Source: Planctomycetaceae bacterium
GTDB taxonomy: Bacteria > Planctomycetota > Planctomycetia > Pirellulales > UBA1268
Reading direction: 5' to 3'
NCBI GenBank assembly: GCA_003488325.1
Contig: DNLZ01000066.1
Location: 1-5,666, forward strand
Length of the DNA: 5,666 bases
In this document: one piece after another, positions 1-5,666 of the stretch
How positions within the stretch are numbered: the first letter of the stretch is position 1
How the letters are laid out: every line of letters starts with the position of its first letter
Made by a program: the position numbers and the translations under genes
The notes under the pieces: generated by a model
What the model was told of the DNA's origin: nothing
What the model saw: the letters and a program-made list of their open reading frames with translations, nothing else
Database searches by the model: none

Positions 1-789
1 CACATCCTGCAGGAGGTGGAGGCGCTCGCCGACCGCGTGATCCTGATCGCGGACGGCCGGCTGCGGTTCGACGGCACGCCCGCCGCCCATGTGCGGATCG
101 CCGGCGGCACGGGCCACGTCGTGGGCGACGGCCTGCTCGCCGTGGCCGAGGGCGTGTCGATCGAGGCGGTGATCGTGCCGGAGTGGAGCGGCCACGAGTC
201 CGACTACGACGAGATCTATCGCAAGGACGACGGCGAGTATCGCGTGCTGCTGTCGTTCCAGAACGACGGCACCCGCAACGTGGCGTTCACCGATCCGCCC
301 GTCGCCCCGGGTCCCTGCCTTTCCTTCGGCCTGCACCTCGCCGGCATCGGATACCGCGAACTCGACATGCCGCTCGACGGCCGCGACGGCCGTCCGTCGC
401 TGGCCGACCTACGGGACGGCAGCCCGCACCACGTCGTCGCCACGTTCGACAGCTACACGGGCGCGAAGGCGCTCTACGTCGATGGCACGCTGCGGTTCTC
501 CCACGACTACCCGCTCGGCACGCTCGTCCTCGCCGGCGGCCCGGCCGCGGCGGACATCGGCAGCCATCGCGGCCTCGAGAACTTCACCGGCGTCATCGAC
601 GAGGTCGCCCTCTACGACTTCGCACTCGCTGCCGACGAGGTGGCCGAACACCGGCGGCGCATCGTCGCGGGGAAGCCTGCCGTCGACATGGGACCCGCGG
701 CTCGAAACGCCCCGCGGTGGCGGTCGGTCACCCGCATCCATGCCGGCGAGACGATGACCTTCAACCAGCACACCGGCCTGCCGCGGTGA
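1..789 (+). CDS. ABC-transporter ATPase C-terminal end fused in frame to a LamG-like jellyroll domain (5' partial)
   Basis: The reading frame is open from base 1 to TGA at 787-789 (262 visible residues), so the true start lies upstream. A GTG at 16 is in frame but falls inside a conserved ABC segment and is unlikely to be the start. Residues 1-29 (HILQEVEALADRV, then ILIADGRLRFDGTP) match what follows Walker B in ABC ATPases: the H-loop histidine, probably residue 1, and the DG-x(4)-DGTP strand turn. From about residue 33 the protein becomes a concanavalin A/LamG-like domain. Signs of this are VSIEAVIVPEW (around 48-58), HHVVATFDSYTG, LYVDGTLRFSH, an IG strand, and the closing signature FTGVIDEVALYDFAL with IDE at 199-201. 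A 30-residue tail without a recognised domain ends the protein. LamG domains are usually extracellular or periplasmic ligand- or carbohydrate-binding modules, whereas ABC ATPases are cytoplasmic. The fusion is therefore either real and unusual or a junction artefact. Each half is recognised with good confidence; the single-gene nature is less certain. Confidence 0.75.
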   Translation, partial: HILQEVEALADRVILIADGRLRFDGTPAAHVRIAGGTGHVVGDGLLAVAEGVSIEAVIVPEWSGHESDYDEIYRKDDGEYRVLLSFQNDGTRNVAFTDPPVAPGPCLSFGLHLAGIGYRELDMPLDGRDGRPSLADLRDGSPHHVVATFDSYTGAKALYVDGTLRFSHDYPLGTLVLAGGPAAADIGSHRGLENFTGVIDEVALYDFALAADEVAEHRRRIVAGKPAVDMGPAARNAPRWRSVTRIHAGETMTFNQHTGLPR

Positions 790-796
790 ATGGACG

Positions 797-818
797 GCCG
801 TGCGGGCGCGCCCACGGC
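797..818 (+). terminator. weak terminator-like hairpin after the LamG gene
   Basis: GCCGTG (797-802) pairs perfectly with CACGGC (813-818). With C803 bulged, two further G-C pairs can form (804-805 with 811-812), leaving a five-base loop. It starts 8 bases after the LamG stop. There is no T-run behind it, so it is not a classical intrinsic terminator, and in DNA this GC-rich such a hairpin can arise by chance. Confidence 0.22.
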
Positions 819-838
819 ACGCCCCGGGTCCGGCCGGC

Positions 839-844
839 TACGAT
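839..844 (+). promoter_or_regulatory. candidate -10 element (TACGAT) for cupin-mfd
   Basis: TACGAT fits the TAnnnT core of a sigma-70 -10 box. It sits in the only non-coding gap upstream of the cupin, 32-38 bases before its possible starts. It is flanked by a perfect 5-bp inverted repeat, CCGGC at 834-838 and GCCGG at 845-849. No convincing -35 hexamer lies 16-18 bases upstream. A similarly placed GCTAnnnT occurs before the TIM-barrel gene at 4728-4735, which gives modest support to both. Confidence 0.3.
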
Positions 845-876
845 GCCGGGGGTCTCAGCCCTCCTCCATCCCCCCA

Positions 877-1242
877 ATGCCCATGAAAAACTACCGCGTC
901 GCCAGGCTCGGCGAGACGCCTCCCGCGCCCTGCCCGTGCGGCACGACGCGGCGTGCGTTCGCCGACGATCCCCAGGGCGTCGCGAGCGTCCACGTCGTCG
1001 ACATCGCGGCCGACAGCCGCGCGCACTACCACAAGCGCATGACGGAGATCTACCTCGTGCTCGAGGGCACCGGCCACATGGAACTCGACGGCGACATCGT
1101 GCCGCTCGAGCCGCTCACGGCCGTCCTCATCAAGCCCGGCTGCCGCCACCGTGCCGTGGGCGCGCTGCGGATCGTGAACATCCCGGTGCCCGCGTTCGAC
1201 CCGGAGGACGAGTGGTTCGACGACGGGCCGCCGCACGAATGA
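877..1242 (+). CDS. small single-domain cupin protein
   Basis: The protein has 121 residues from ATG 877; ATG 883 (MKNYRV) is an equally plausible start. The frame is also open back to ATG 790, directly after the previous stop, but those 29 extra residues are Arg/Pro/Gly-rich, look non-coding and would cover the candidate promoter. Cupin motif 1 is plain: HYHKRMTEIYLVLEG gives HxH, a Glu four residues later and the closing Gly, with two His and one Glu available to bind a metal ion. Cupin motif 2 is IKPGCRHRAVG with its PxG and the third metal-ligand His. The tail (VNIPVPAFDPEDEWFDD) resembles the mannose-6-phosphate-isomerase-like group of small cupins. The substrate cannot be read from the sequence. 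No Shine-Dalgarno sequence is visible. Its stop overlaps the mfd start, so the two are probably co-transcribed. It should act in the cytoplasm, since no signal peptide or membrane segment is seen. Confidence 0.88.
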   Translation: MPMKNYRVARLGETPPAPCPCGTTRRAFADDPQGVASVHVVDIAADSRAHYHKRMTEIYLVLEGTGHMELDGDIVPLEPLTAVLIKPGCRHRAVGALRIVNIPVPAFDPEDEWFDDGPPHE

Positions 1243-4200
1243 ACGGGCAGGCGGGCACGCGGCTGCTCGGCCTCGCCGACACGCTCGACACGCACGCGGG
1301 GTTCGCCGACGTCGTCGCCGCGCTCCGCGAGGGGCACGGCGGCACGATCGGGGGAACCTGGGGATCGGCCTGCGCGCTTGCGGTGGCCGGATTGGCCCGG
1401 GCGCTCGGGCACGGAGCCGCAGGTCCGCGGCCTGCCGCACCGCTCGTCGTCGTTCTGCCCCATGCCGCGGAGGCAGAGGCCTTTGCCGACGACCTCGCGC
1501 TCTTCACCACCACACCCGCGGCGCTGCTGCCGGCCCTCGAGGACTTCGCGTTTGCCGAGGCCGCCGCCACCGACGACACGCACGGTGTCTTCGCCGGAGG
1601 CAGCGCGGCGCCCGACCCCGTGGAGGCCGACCGGCTTTCGCTCGTGAAGCGGCTGACCGGCGAGGATCCTCCGGCGGTGATCGTCACGAGCATCCAGGCC
1701 CTGCTCGCCCCGCTCGCCGATCCGCGCGACGTGGCGGCGGGCACGCGCCGGCTGGAGGTGGGAGGCCGTCTCGATCCTGAGGAACTGGCCGACTGGCTCG
1801 CCGCACGCGGCTGGACGGCGGCCGACGCCATCGACGTACCCGGATCGTTCGCGCGCCGCGGCGGCATCGTCGATCTCTTCGCGGCCGACTGGGAACGACC
1901 CGTCCGCGTCGAGCTCGACGGCGACGAGATCGATTCGCTCCGCACGTTCGACACGGTATCCCAGCGGAGCGTCGCCGCGCTCGAGCATGTCGACGTGACG
2001 GCCCTCGCCGCCTCGGCCGGAGCGCGGCGTCGCACGCATCTCGCCGACCTCGTGCCGCCGGGCACGATCTGGGCGATCGCCGAGCCCGGGGAGGTGGCCG
2101 AGGAGGCCCGCCGGATGCACGAGCGGCTCGCCGACACCTCGGCCGGGCTCTTCGCACCCGACGACGTGCTCGCGAGGATCAACCGGTTCGCCTCGGTCGC
2201 GCTGTCCGCGCTCGCGCCCTCGAGCCTCGACGCGGCGGCAACGCTCGCGATCGAGAGCGTCGAGCGGTTCACCGGCGTGCTCGACCGTGTCCGCGAGGAG
2301 CTCGACACGGTCGGCAGGGATCAGGAGGTGTGGGTCGTCTGCCCGTCCGACGCGGAGGAGAAGCGGCTCGCCGAACTTCTCGCGAGCTCGGCGCCGGCGC
2401 GGACGGGACGCCTCCGCTTCGCTCGCGGGCGGCTCTCCGCGGGATTCCGCCTCGTGCCGGAGAAGCTCGTCCTGGTCGGCAGTGCCGAGCTCTTCAACCG
2501 CGACGAGGCGGCGGCCCGGCCGCAGAAGCAGCGGCTGTCGCGGGCGATCGACACGTTCCTCGACCTGCACGAGGGCGACCACGTCGTCCACGTGGCACAC
2601 GGCATCGGTCGCTACCGTGGCCTCAAGCTCCTCGAGCAGCACGGACGCACGGAGGAGTTTCTCGAGATCGAGTTCGCCGAGAGCACGAAGATCTTCGTGC
2701 CCGCCTCGTGCATCGAGCTCGTGCAAAAGTACGTCGGCGGGACGAAGCTCGCCCCGAAGCTCGCGAAGATCGGCGGCACGCTCTGGGCGAAGCAGAAGGC
2801 GGCGGTCGAGCGGGCCGTGGCCGACATGGCGGCCGACATGATCCGGCTGCAGGCCACGCGCGCGAGCCGCCCCGGCATCGCGTTTCCGGCGGACACGGCC
2901 TGGCAGCGGCAGTTCGAGGAGTCGTTCCCGTTCGACGAGACGCCCGACCAGCTCACGGCGATGGAGGCGATCCGCGGCGACATGGAGCAGGCGAAGCCGA
3001 TGGACCGGCTGCTCTGCGGCGACGTCGGCTTCGGCAAGACCGAGCTCGCGATGCGGGCGGCCTTCAAGGCGGCCGAGGCCGGGGCCCAGGTGGCCGTGCT
3101 CGTGCCGACGACCGTGCTCGCCGAGCAGCACCGGCGGACGTTCACCGCGCGGTTCGCCGAGTTTCCCTTCGTGATCCGCTCGCTCTCGCGGCTCTCGGGC
3201 ACCGCCGAGACCCGCGACACGCTCGAGGGCCTCGCCCGGAAGTCCGTCGACATCGTGATCGGCACGCACCGTCTCGCGCAGTCCGACATCCACTTCGCCA
3301 ACCTCGGCCTCGTGATCGTCGACGAGGAGCAGCGGTTCGGCGTGGACGTGAAGGAGCGGCTGAAGGCCCTGCGGTCGAGCGTGGACGTGCTCACGATGAC
3401 CGCCACGCCGATCCCGCGGACGCTCCACATGTCGATGCTCGGCATCCGCGACATCTCCAACCTGACCACGCCGCCCGTCAACCGGATCCCGGTCGAGACG
3501 AAGGTGGCCCGCTGGGACACGGCGCTCGTGCGGCACGCGATCGAGCGCGAGTTCGCCCGCGACGGCCAGGTCTTCTTCGTGCACAACCGGATCCACGACA
3601 TCCACCGCGTGGCCGACCGGCTGCGGGCGATCGTGCCCGAGGCGACGATCGGCATCGCCCACGGCCGCCTCTCGGAAACGGACCTCGAGGACGTCATGCT
3701 CGGCTTCGTGCGCGGCGAGATCGACATCCTGCTCGCCACGACGATCGTCGAGAGCGGACTCGACATCCCGCGGGCCAACACGATCTTCATCGACGAGGCC
3801 GACACCTACGGTCTCGCCGATCTCCACCAGCTGCGCGGCCGGGTCGGCCGCTCGCACCATCGCGCCTGGTGCTACCTGCTCGTCGACGAGGCGGCGCGGC
3901 TGACGAGCACGGCCGCCAAGCGGCTCCGGGCGATCCAGGAGTTTTCGAGCATGGGGGCGGGCTTCTCGCTCGCGATGCGCGACCTCGAGATCCGCGGCGC
4001 CGGCAACCTCCTGGGCACGCAGCAGAGCGGCCACATCGCCACGGTGGGCTACGAGCTCTACTGCCGGCTCCTCGAGCAGGCGGTCCGCGGGCTCAAGGCG
4101 ATGCCTCCGGCCGAGCCGCCGCCGGTGGCGATCGACCTGCCGGGCGAGGCCTGGCTGCCGCGGGACTACATCCCCGACTTCCGGGCCAAGGTCGACGTCT

Positions 4201-4553
4201 ACCGGCGGCTCTCCCGCGCGGCGGCGGCGACGCAGATCGACGACCTCGCCAGCGAGCTGACCGATCGCTTCGGCCCCCTGCCGCCGGAGGCCGCGCGGCT
4301 CCTCGACTTCGCGAGGCTTCGCGTCGCCGCGGCGGGGCTCGGCATCGACTCGATCACGCGGCACCCGGGCATGGTCATGTTCGGCCATCACGACCGGGCC
4401 GCGATGGAGCGACTGCGGACGGCCGCGACGAAAAAGGGCCGGACGCTGCGCATCGTCGATCAGAAGACCGCCGTGCTGCCGCTCCGGCCCGAGACGCTCG
4501 CGAACCCCGACAGCCTGCAAGCCTCCGTCCACTCGCTCTTGGCGCTGGGCTGA
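1239..4553 (+). CDS. mfd: transcription-repair coupling factor Mfd (complete)
   Basis: This is a 1104-residue protein, close to the 1148 of E. coli Mfd. It is an ATP-driven DNA translocase that recognises stalled RNA polymerase, pushes it off the lesion and recruits UvrA to start nucleotide excision repair on the transcribed strand. Residues 1 to ~300 form the UvrB-like module; its Walker A is degenerate (GTWGSA, 39-44, no Lys), as expected because this module does not hydrolyse ATP. The UvrA-contact region contains FARRGGIVDLF (204-214) and DGDEIDSLR. The CarD-like RNA-polymerase interaction domain spans ~444-505 (HEGDHVVHVAHGIGRYRGL). The motor follows: Walker A GDVGFGKTE (594-602), VPTTVLAEQH, Walker B DEEQ (695-698), TATP (721-724), ATTIVESGLDIPRAN, and QLRGRVGR (864-871). 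Next come RGAGNLLG and the C-terminal TRCF domain (IPDFRAKVDVYRRL to the end). All motor motifs are intact. ATG 1239 overlaps the cupin stop (ATGA) and gives a normal N-terminus. The frame stays open back to 183 only as a shadow of the upstream genes. The nearest GGAGGA (1203-1208) is too far upstream to set the start, so translational coupling is likely. Confidence 0.98.
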   Translation: MNGQAGTRLLGLADTLDTHAGFADVVAALREGHGGTIGGTWGSACALAVAGLARALGHGAAGPRPAAPLVVVLPHAAEAEAFADDLALFTTTPAALLPALEDFAFAEAAATDDTHGVFAGGSAAPDPVEADRLSLVKRLTGEDPPAVIVTSIQALLAPLADPRDVAAGTRRLEVGGRLDPEELADWLAARGWTAADAIDVPGSFARRGGIVDLFAADWERPVRVELDGDEIDSLRTFDTVSQRSVAALEHVDVTALAASAGARRRTHLADLVPPGTIWAIAEPGEVAEEARRMHERLADTSAGLFAPDDVLARINRFASVALSALAPSSLDAAATLAIESVERFTGVLDRVREELDTVGRDQEVWVVCPSDAEEKRLAELLASSAPARTGRLRFARGRLSAGFRLVPEKLVLVGSAELFNRDEAAARPQKQRLSRAIDTFLDLHEGDHVVHVAHGIGRYRGLKLLEQHGRTEEFLEIEFAESTKIFVPASCIELVQKYVGGTKLAPKLAKIGGTLWAKQKAAVERAVADMAADMIRLQATRASRPGIAFPADTAWQRQFEESFPFDETPDQLTAMEAIRGDMEQAKPMDRLLCGDVGFGKTELAMRAAFKAAEAGAQVAVLVPTTVLAEQHRRTFTARFAEFPFVIRSLSRLSGTAETRDTLEGLARKSVDIVIGTHRLAQSDIHFANLGLVIVDEEQRFGVDVKERLKALRSSVDVLTMTATPIPRTLHMSMLGIRDISNLTTPPVNRIPVETKVARWDTALVRHAIEREFARDGQVFFVHNRIHDIHRVADRLRAIVPEATIGIAHGRLSETDLEDVMLGFVRGEIDILLATTIVESGLDIPRANTIFIDEADTYGLADLHQLRGRVGRSHHRAWCYLLVDEAARLTSTAAKRLRAIQEFSSMGAGFSLAMRDLEIRGAGNLLGTQQSGHIATVGYELYCRLLEQAVRGLKAMPPAEPPPVAIDLPGEAWLPRDYIPDFRAKVDVYRRLSRAAAATQIDDLASELTDRFGPLPPEAARLLDFARLRVAAAGLGIDSITRHPGMVMFGHHDRAAMERLRTAATKKGRTLRIVDQKTAVLPLRPETLANPDSLQASVHSLLALG

Positions 4554-4573
4554 GCCGCACCGCGTGCGGCTCA
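4551..4573 (+). terminator. perfect hairpin including the mfd stop codon
   Basis: TGAGCCGCAC (4551-4560) and GTGCGGCTCA (4564-4573) are exact reverse complements, giving a 10-bp stem with a CGC triloop. The first three bases are the mfd TGA. Seven of the ten pairs are G-C, so the RNA hairpin would be very stable. No T-run follows, so it is not a textbook Rho-independent terminator. It could act as a T-less terminator, as a 3'-end block to exonucleases, or as a pause site. The rest of the 218-nt gap to 4771 holds only short palindromes, such as TATCGATA at 4657-4664, and no recognised RNA gene. Confidence 0.5.
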
Positions 4574-4726
4574 CACGCATGGAGAGACGTGCAGCACGCT
4601 CGGGACACCGCGTTCTCTCTGAGCATGCACTCGGTTCGCGCACGCCATGCGAGAGTTATCGATACGACGACAGCCCCGACGATCGAGCGTCGCTCCGCCG
4701 TGAGCAGGCGGACGTCTTGCACCGTC

Positions 4727-4735
4727 TGCTAGCCT
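4727..4735 (+). promoter_or_regulatory. candidate extended -10 (TGCTAGCCT) for the TIM-barrel gene
   Basis: TG at 4727-4728, one base, then TAGCCT at 4730-4735 fits the extended -10 pattern TGnTAnnnT. It ends 36 bases before the ATG at 4772. The leader between is C-rich and has no Shine-Dalgarno sequence. A TTGCAC at 4717-4722 resembles a -35 box but is only 7 bases upstream, which is too close to pair with this -10. The mfd hairpin separates this site from the upstream unit, consistent with a new transcription start. Confidence 0.33.
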
Positions 4736-4771
4736 TGTGGCTCCCCTCACGCCCCCGCACCGGACGCCACG

Positions 4772-5641
4772 ATGCCGAATCCCTGGACAGGTCGCGGCAA
4801 CCCCTACACGCGCGCGGAGGTGGTCGAGCGGCTGCACGCGACGCTGCGCGACGGCGCGCCGATCGTCGCCGCCGGCGCGGGCACGGGAATCAGCGCGAAG
4901 TTTCTCGAGAAGGGGGGCGTGGACCTCGTCATCGTCTACAACTCCGGCCGCTTCCGGATGGCCGGCCACGGCTCGACGGCGGGCCTCATGGCCTACGGTG
5001 ACGCCAACGCGGTGGCGATGGAGATCGGCGAGCACGAGGTGCTGCCCGTCGTGGACGAGGTGCCGGTGATCTGCGGGGTGCATGCCTCCGACCCGCGGCG
5101 AAGGATGTGGCACTGGCTCGGCCGAGTCCGCGAGATGGGCTTTTCGGGCGTCAACAACTTTCCCACGCACTGCATCGTCGACGGCCACTTCCGCCAGGTG
5201 CTCGAAGAGACCGGGATGGGCTTCCGCAAGGAGGTCGACATGATCGGCCTCGCGAGGCGGATGGACCTCTTCACGATCGTCTACGTCGCCACGCCGGAGG
5301 AGGCGCGGGCGATGACCCGCGTCGGGGCCGACGTGGTCGTGGCCCATGTCGGCACGACGGTGGGCGGCTCGATCGGCGTCAGCGACGCCTCGTGCTCGCT
5401 CGACGAGGCGGTCGATCGCGTGCGGTCGATCGCCGAGGCCGCCCGGAACGAGCGCCACGACGTGATCTGCCTCGCCCACGGCGGCCCGATCTCCACGCCG
5501 GCCGACGCGGCCCACGTCAACCTGCATGCCGGGGTCGTCGGCTTCGTCGGCGCGTCGAGCCTCGAGCGGATGGCGTTCGAGACGTCCCTTCCCGACCTGG
5601 CCCGCCGCTTCAAGGCCATGCCGCTCGGGCCACGGACGTGA
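4772..5641 (+). CDS. TIM-barrel protein of the phosphoenolpyruvate hydrolase-like family
   Basis: The protein has 289 residues, the usual size for this family (I recall it as Pfam PEP_hydrolase, formerly 'TIM-barrel signal transduction protein'), whose fold is related to the PEP mutase/isocitrate lyase barrels. Visible family blocks are GAGTGISAKFLEKGGVDLVIVYNSGRF (35-61), AGHGSTAGLMAYGDAN (64-79), PVICGVHASDP (98-108), GFSGVNNFPTH (123-133), VVVAHVGTTVGGSIG (188-202) and ICLAHGGPIS (232-241). Alternating hydrophobic strands and Gly-rich turns fit a barrel. Candidate active-site or ligand residues are the conserved Asn57, His104, Asn128-Asn129, His192 and His236, by position only. There is no signal peptide or membrane segment, so it is probably cytosolic. 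The family name does not establish PEP hydrolysis as the reaction. The ATG at 4772 gives the expected N-terminus. The next gene begins 4 bases after the stop, so the two are almost certainly co-transcribed. In plants and fungi a homologous barrel is fused to a Tm-1-like domain. Confidence 0.9.
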   Translation: MPNPWTGRGNPYTRAEVVERLHATLRDGAPIVAAGAGTGISAKFLEKGGVDLVIVYNSGRFRMAGHGSTAGLMAYGDANAVAMEIGEHEVLPVVDEVPVICGVHASDPRRRMWHWLGRVREMGFSGVNNFPTHCIVDGHFRQVLEETGMGFRKEVDMIGLARRMDLFTIVYVATPEEARAMTRVGADVVVAHVGTTVGGSIGVSDASCSLDEAVDRVRSIAEAARNERHDVICLAHGGPISTPADAAHVNLHAGVVGFVGASSLERMAFETSLPDLARRFKAMPLGPRT

Positions 5642-5645
5642 CGCC

Positions 5646-5666
5646 ATGGCGACGATCGCCGTCCTC
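5646..5666 (+). CDS. start of a probable Tm-1-like/UPF0261 ATP-binding protein (3' partial)
   Basis: Only seven codons (MATIAVL) lie in the window, beginning 4 bases after the TIM-barrel stop with no clear Shine-Dalgarno sequence, so translational coupling is likely. A short hydrophobic first strand of this kind is how UPF0261/Tm-1-like proteins open, before their TLDTKG-type motif. This family is the usual neighbour of the phosphoenolpyruvate hydrolase-like barrel. The identity therefore rests mainly on gene context: the presence of a coding start is fairly secure, the product name is inferred. Confidence 0.55.

Noticed and set aside
790..876. N-terminal extension of the cupin from the ATG at 790
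   Set aside because: The 29 added residues look non-coding and would span the candidate -10 and its flanking inverted repeat. The cupin family pattern begins at MKNYRV.
183..1238. Upstream in-frame extension of mfd
   Set aside because: The frame is open, but the 352 extra residues are Arg/Pro-rich shadow translation of the LamG and cupin genes. ATG 1239 gives the normal Mfd N-terminus.
1050..4643. A 1197-codon open frame on the minus strand opposite mfd
   Set aside because: Its product is a low-complexity Arg/Glu/Asp/Gly/His-rich string with no recognisable domain. It mirrors the codon bias of mfd, where high G/C at third positions removes stops from the antisense frame. No gene signals support it.
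4717..4722. TTGCAC as a -35 box
   Set aside because: It lies only 7 bases before the candidate TAGCCT, and no TAnnnT-type hexamer is found 16-18 bases downstream of it.
2330..4732. An 800-codon + strand frame overlapping mfd
   Set aside because: It is an Arg/Gly/Ala/Pro-rich out-of-frame reading of the mfd sequence without any domain. mfd itself is unambiguous in its own frame.
4574..4771. Possible small RNA or tRNA in the gap
   Set aside because: A GGTTCG at 4633-4638 recalls a tRNA T-arm, but no acceptor, D-arm or anticodon pairing could be placed around it. Only short palindromes such as CGTGC-A-GCACG at 4588-4598 were seen.
4564..5001. A 145-codon + strand frame in the gap after mfd
   Set aside because: It is an Arg-rich translation that ends inside the TIM-barrel gene in another frame, with no domain and no start signals.

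Overview
The window is GC-rich, densely coded DNA with every supported gene on the + strand. A member of the Planctomycetes, perhaps known only from a metagenome, is my best guess. The reasons are the LamG/jellyroll domain type, the near absence of Shine-Dalgarno sequences before starts, the strong G/C bias at third codon positions, and the overall flavour of the Mfd protein. This is inference from style, not a proven placement.

Layout. (1) 1-789: 3' part of a gene whose first ~30 visible codons read as the C-terminal end of an ABC-transporter ATPase and then run in frame into a LamG-like jellyroll domain. This is an odd combination. (2) 790-876: short gap with a weak hairpin and a candidate -10 element. 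(3) 877-1242: small single-domain cupin. (4) 1239-4553: complete mfd, the transcription-repair coupling factor, overlapping the cupin stop by ATGA. (5) 4554-4771: 218-nt gap. A perfect 10-bp hairpin at its left edge includes the mfd stop codon, and a candidate extended -10 lies near its right end. No RNA gene was recognised in the gap. (6) 4772-5641: complete TIM-barrel protein of the 'phosphoenolpyruvate hydrolase-like' family. (7) 5646-5666: the first seven codons of the next gene, probably its usual partner, a Tm-1-like/UPF0261 ATP-binding protein.

Functionally there are two likely transcription units after the LamG gene. Cupin-mfd is translationally coupled and pairs a small metal-type cupin of unknown substrate with a DNA-repair translocase. 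The TIM-barrel/Tm-1-like pair is a recurrent but poorly characterised two-gene module whose halves are fused in plants and fungi. There is no mobile element, CRISPR array, tRNA or rRNA here. The points most worth a second look are the ABC-LamG junction, a substitution in Mfd at the position of a known UvrA-contact residue, and the TIM-barrel/Tm-1-like pair.
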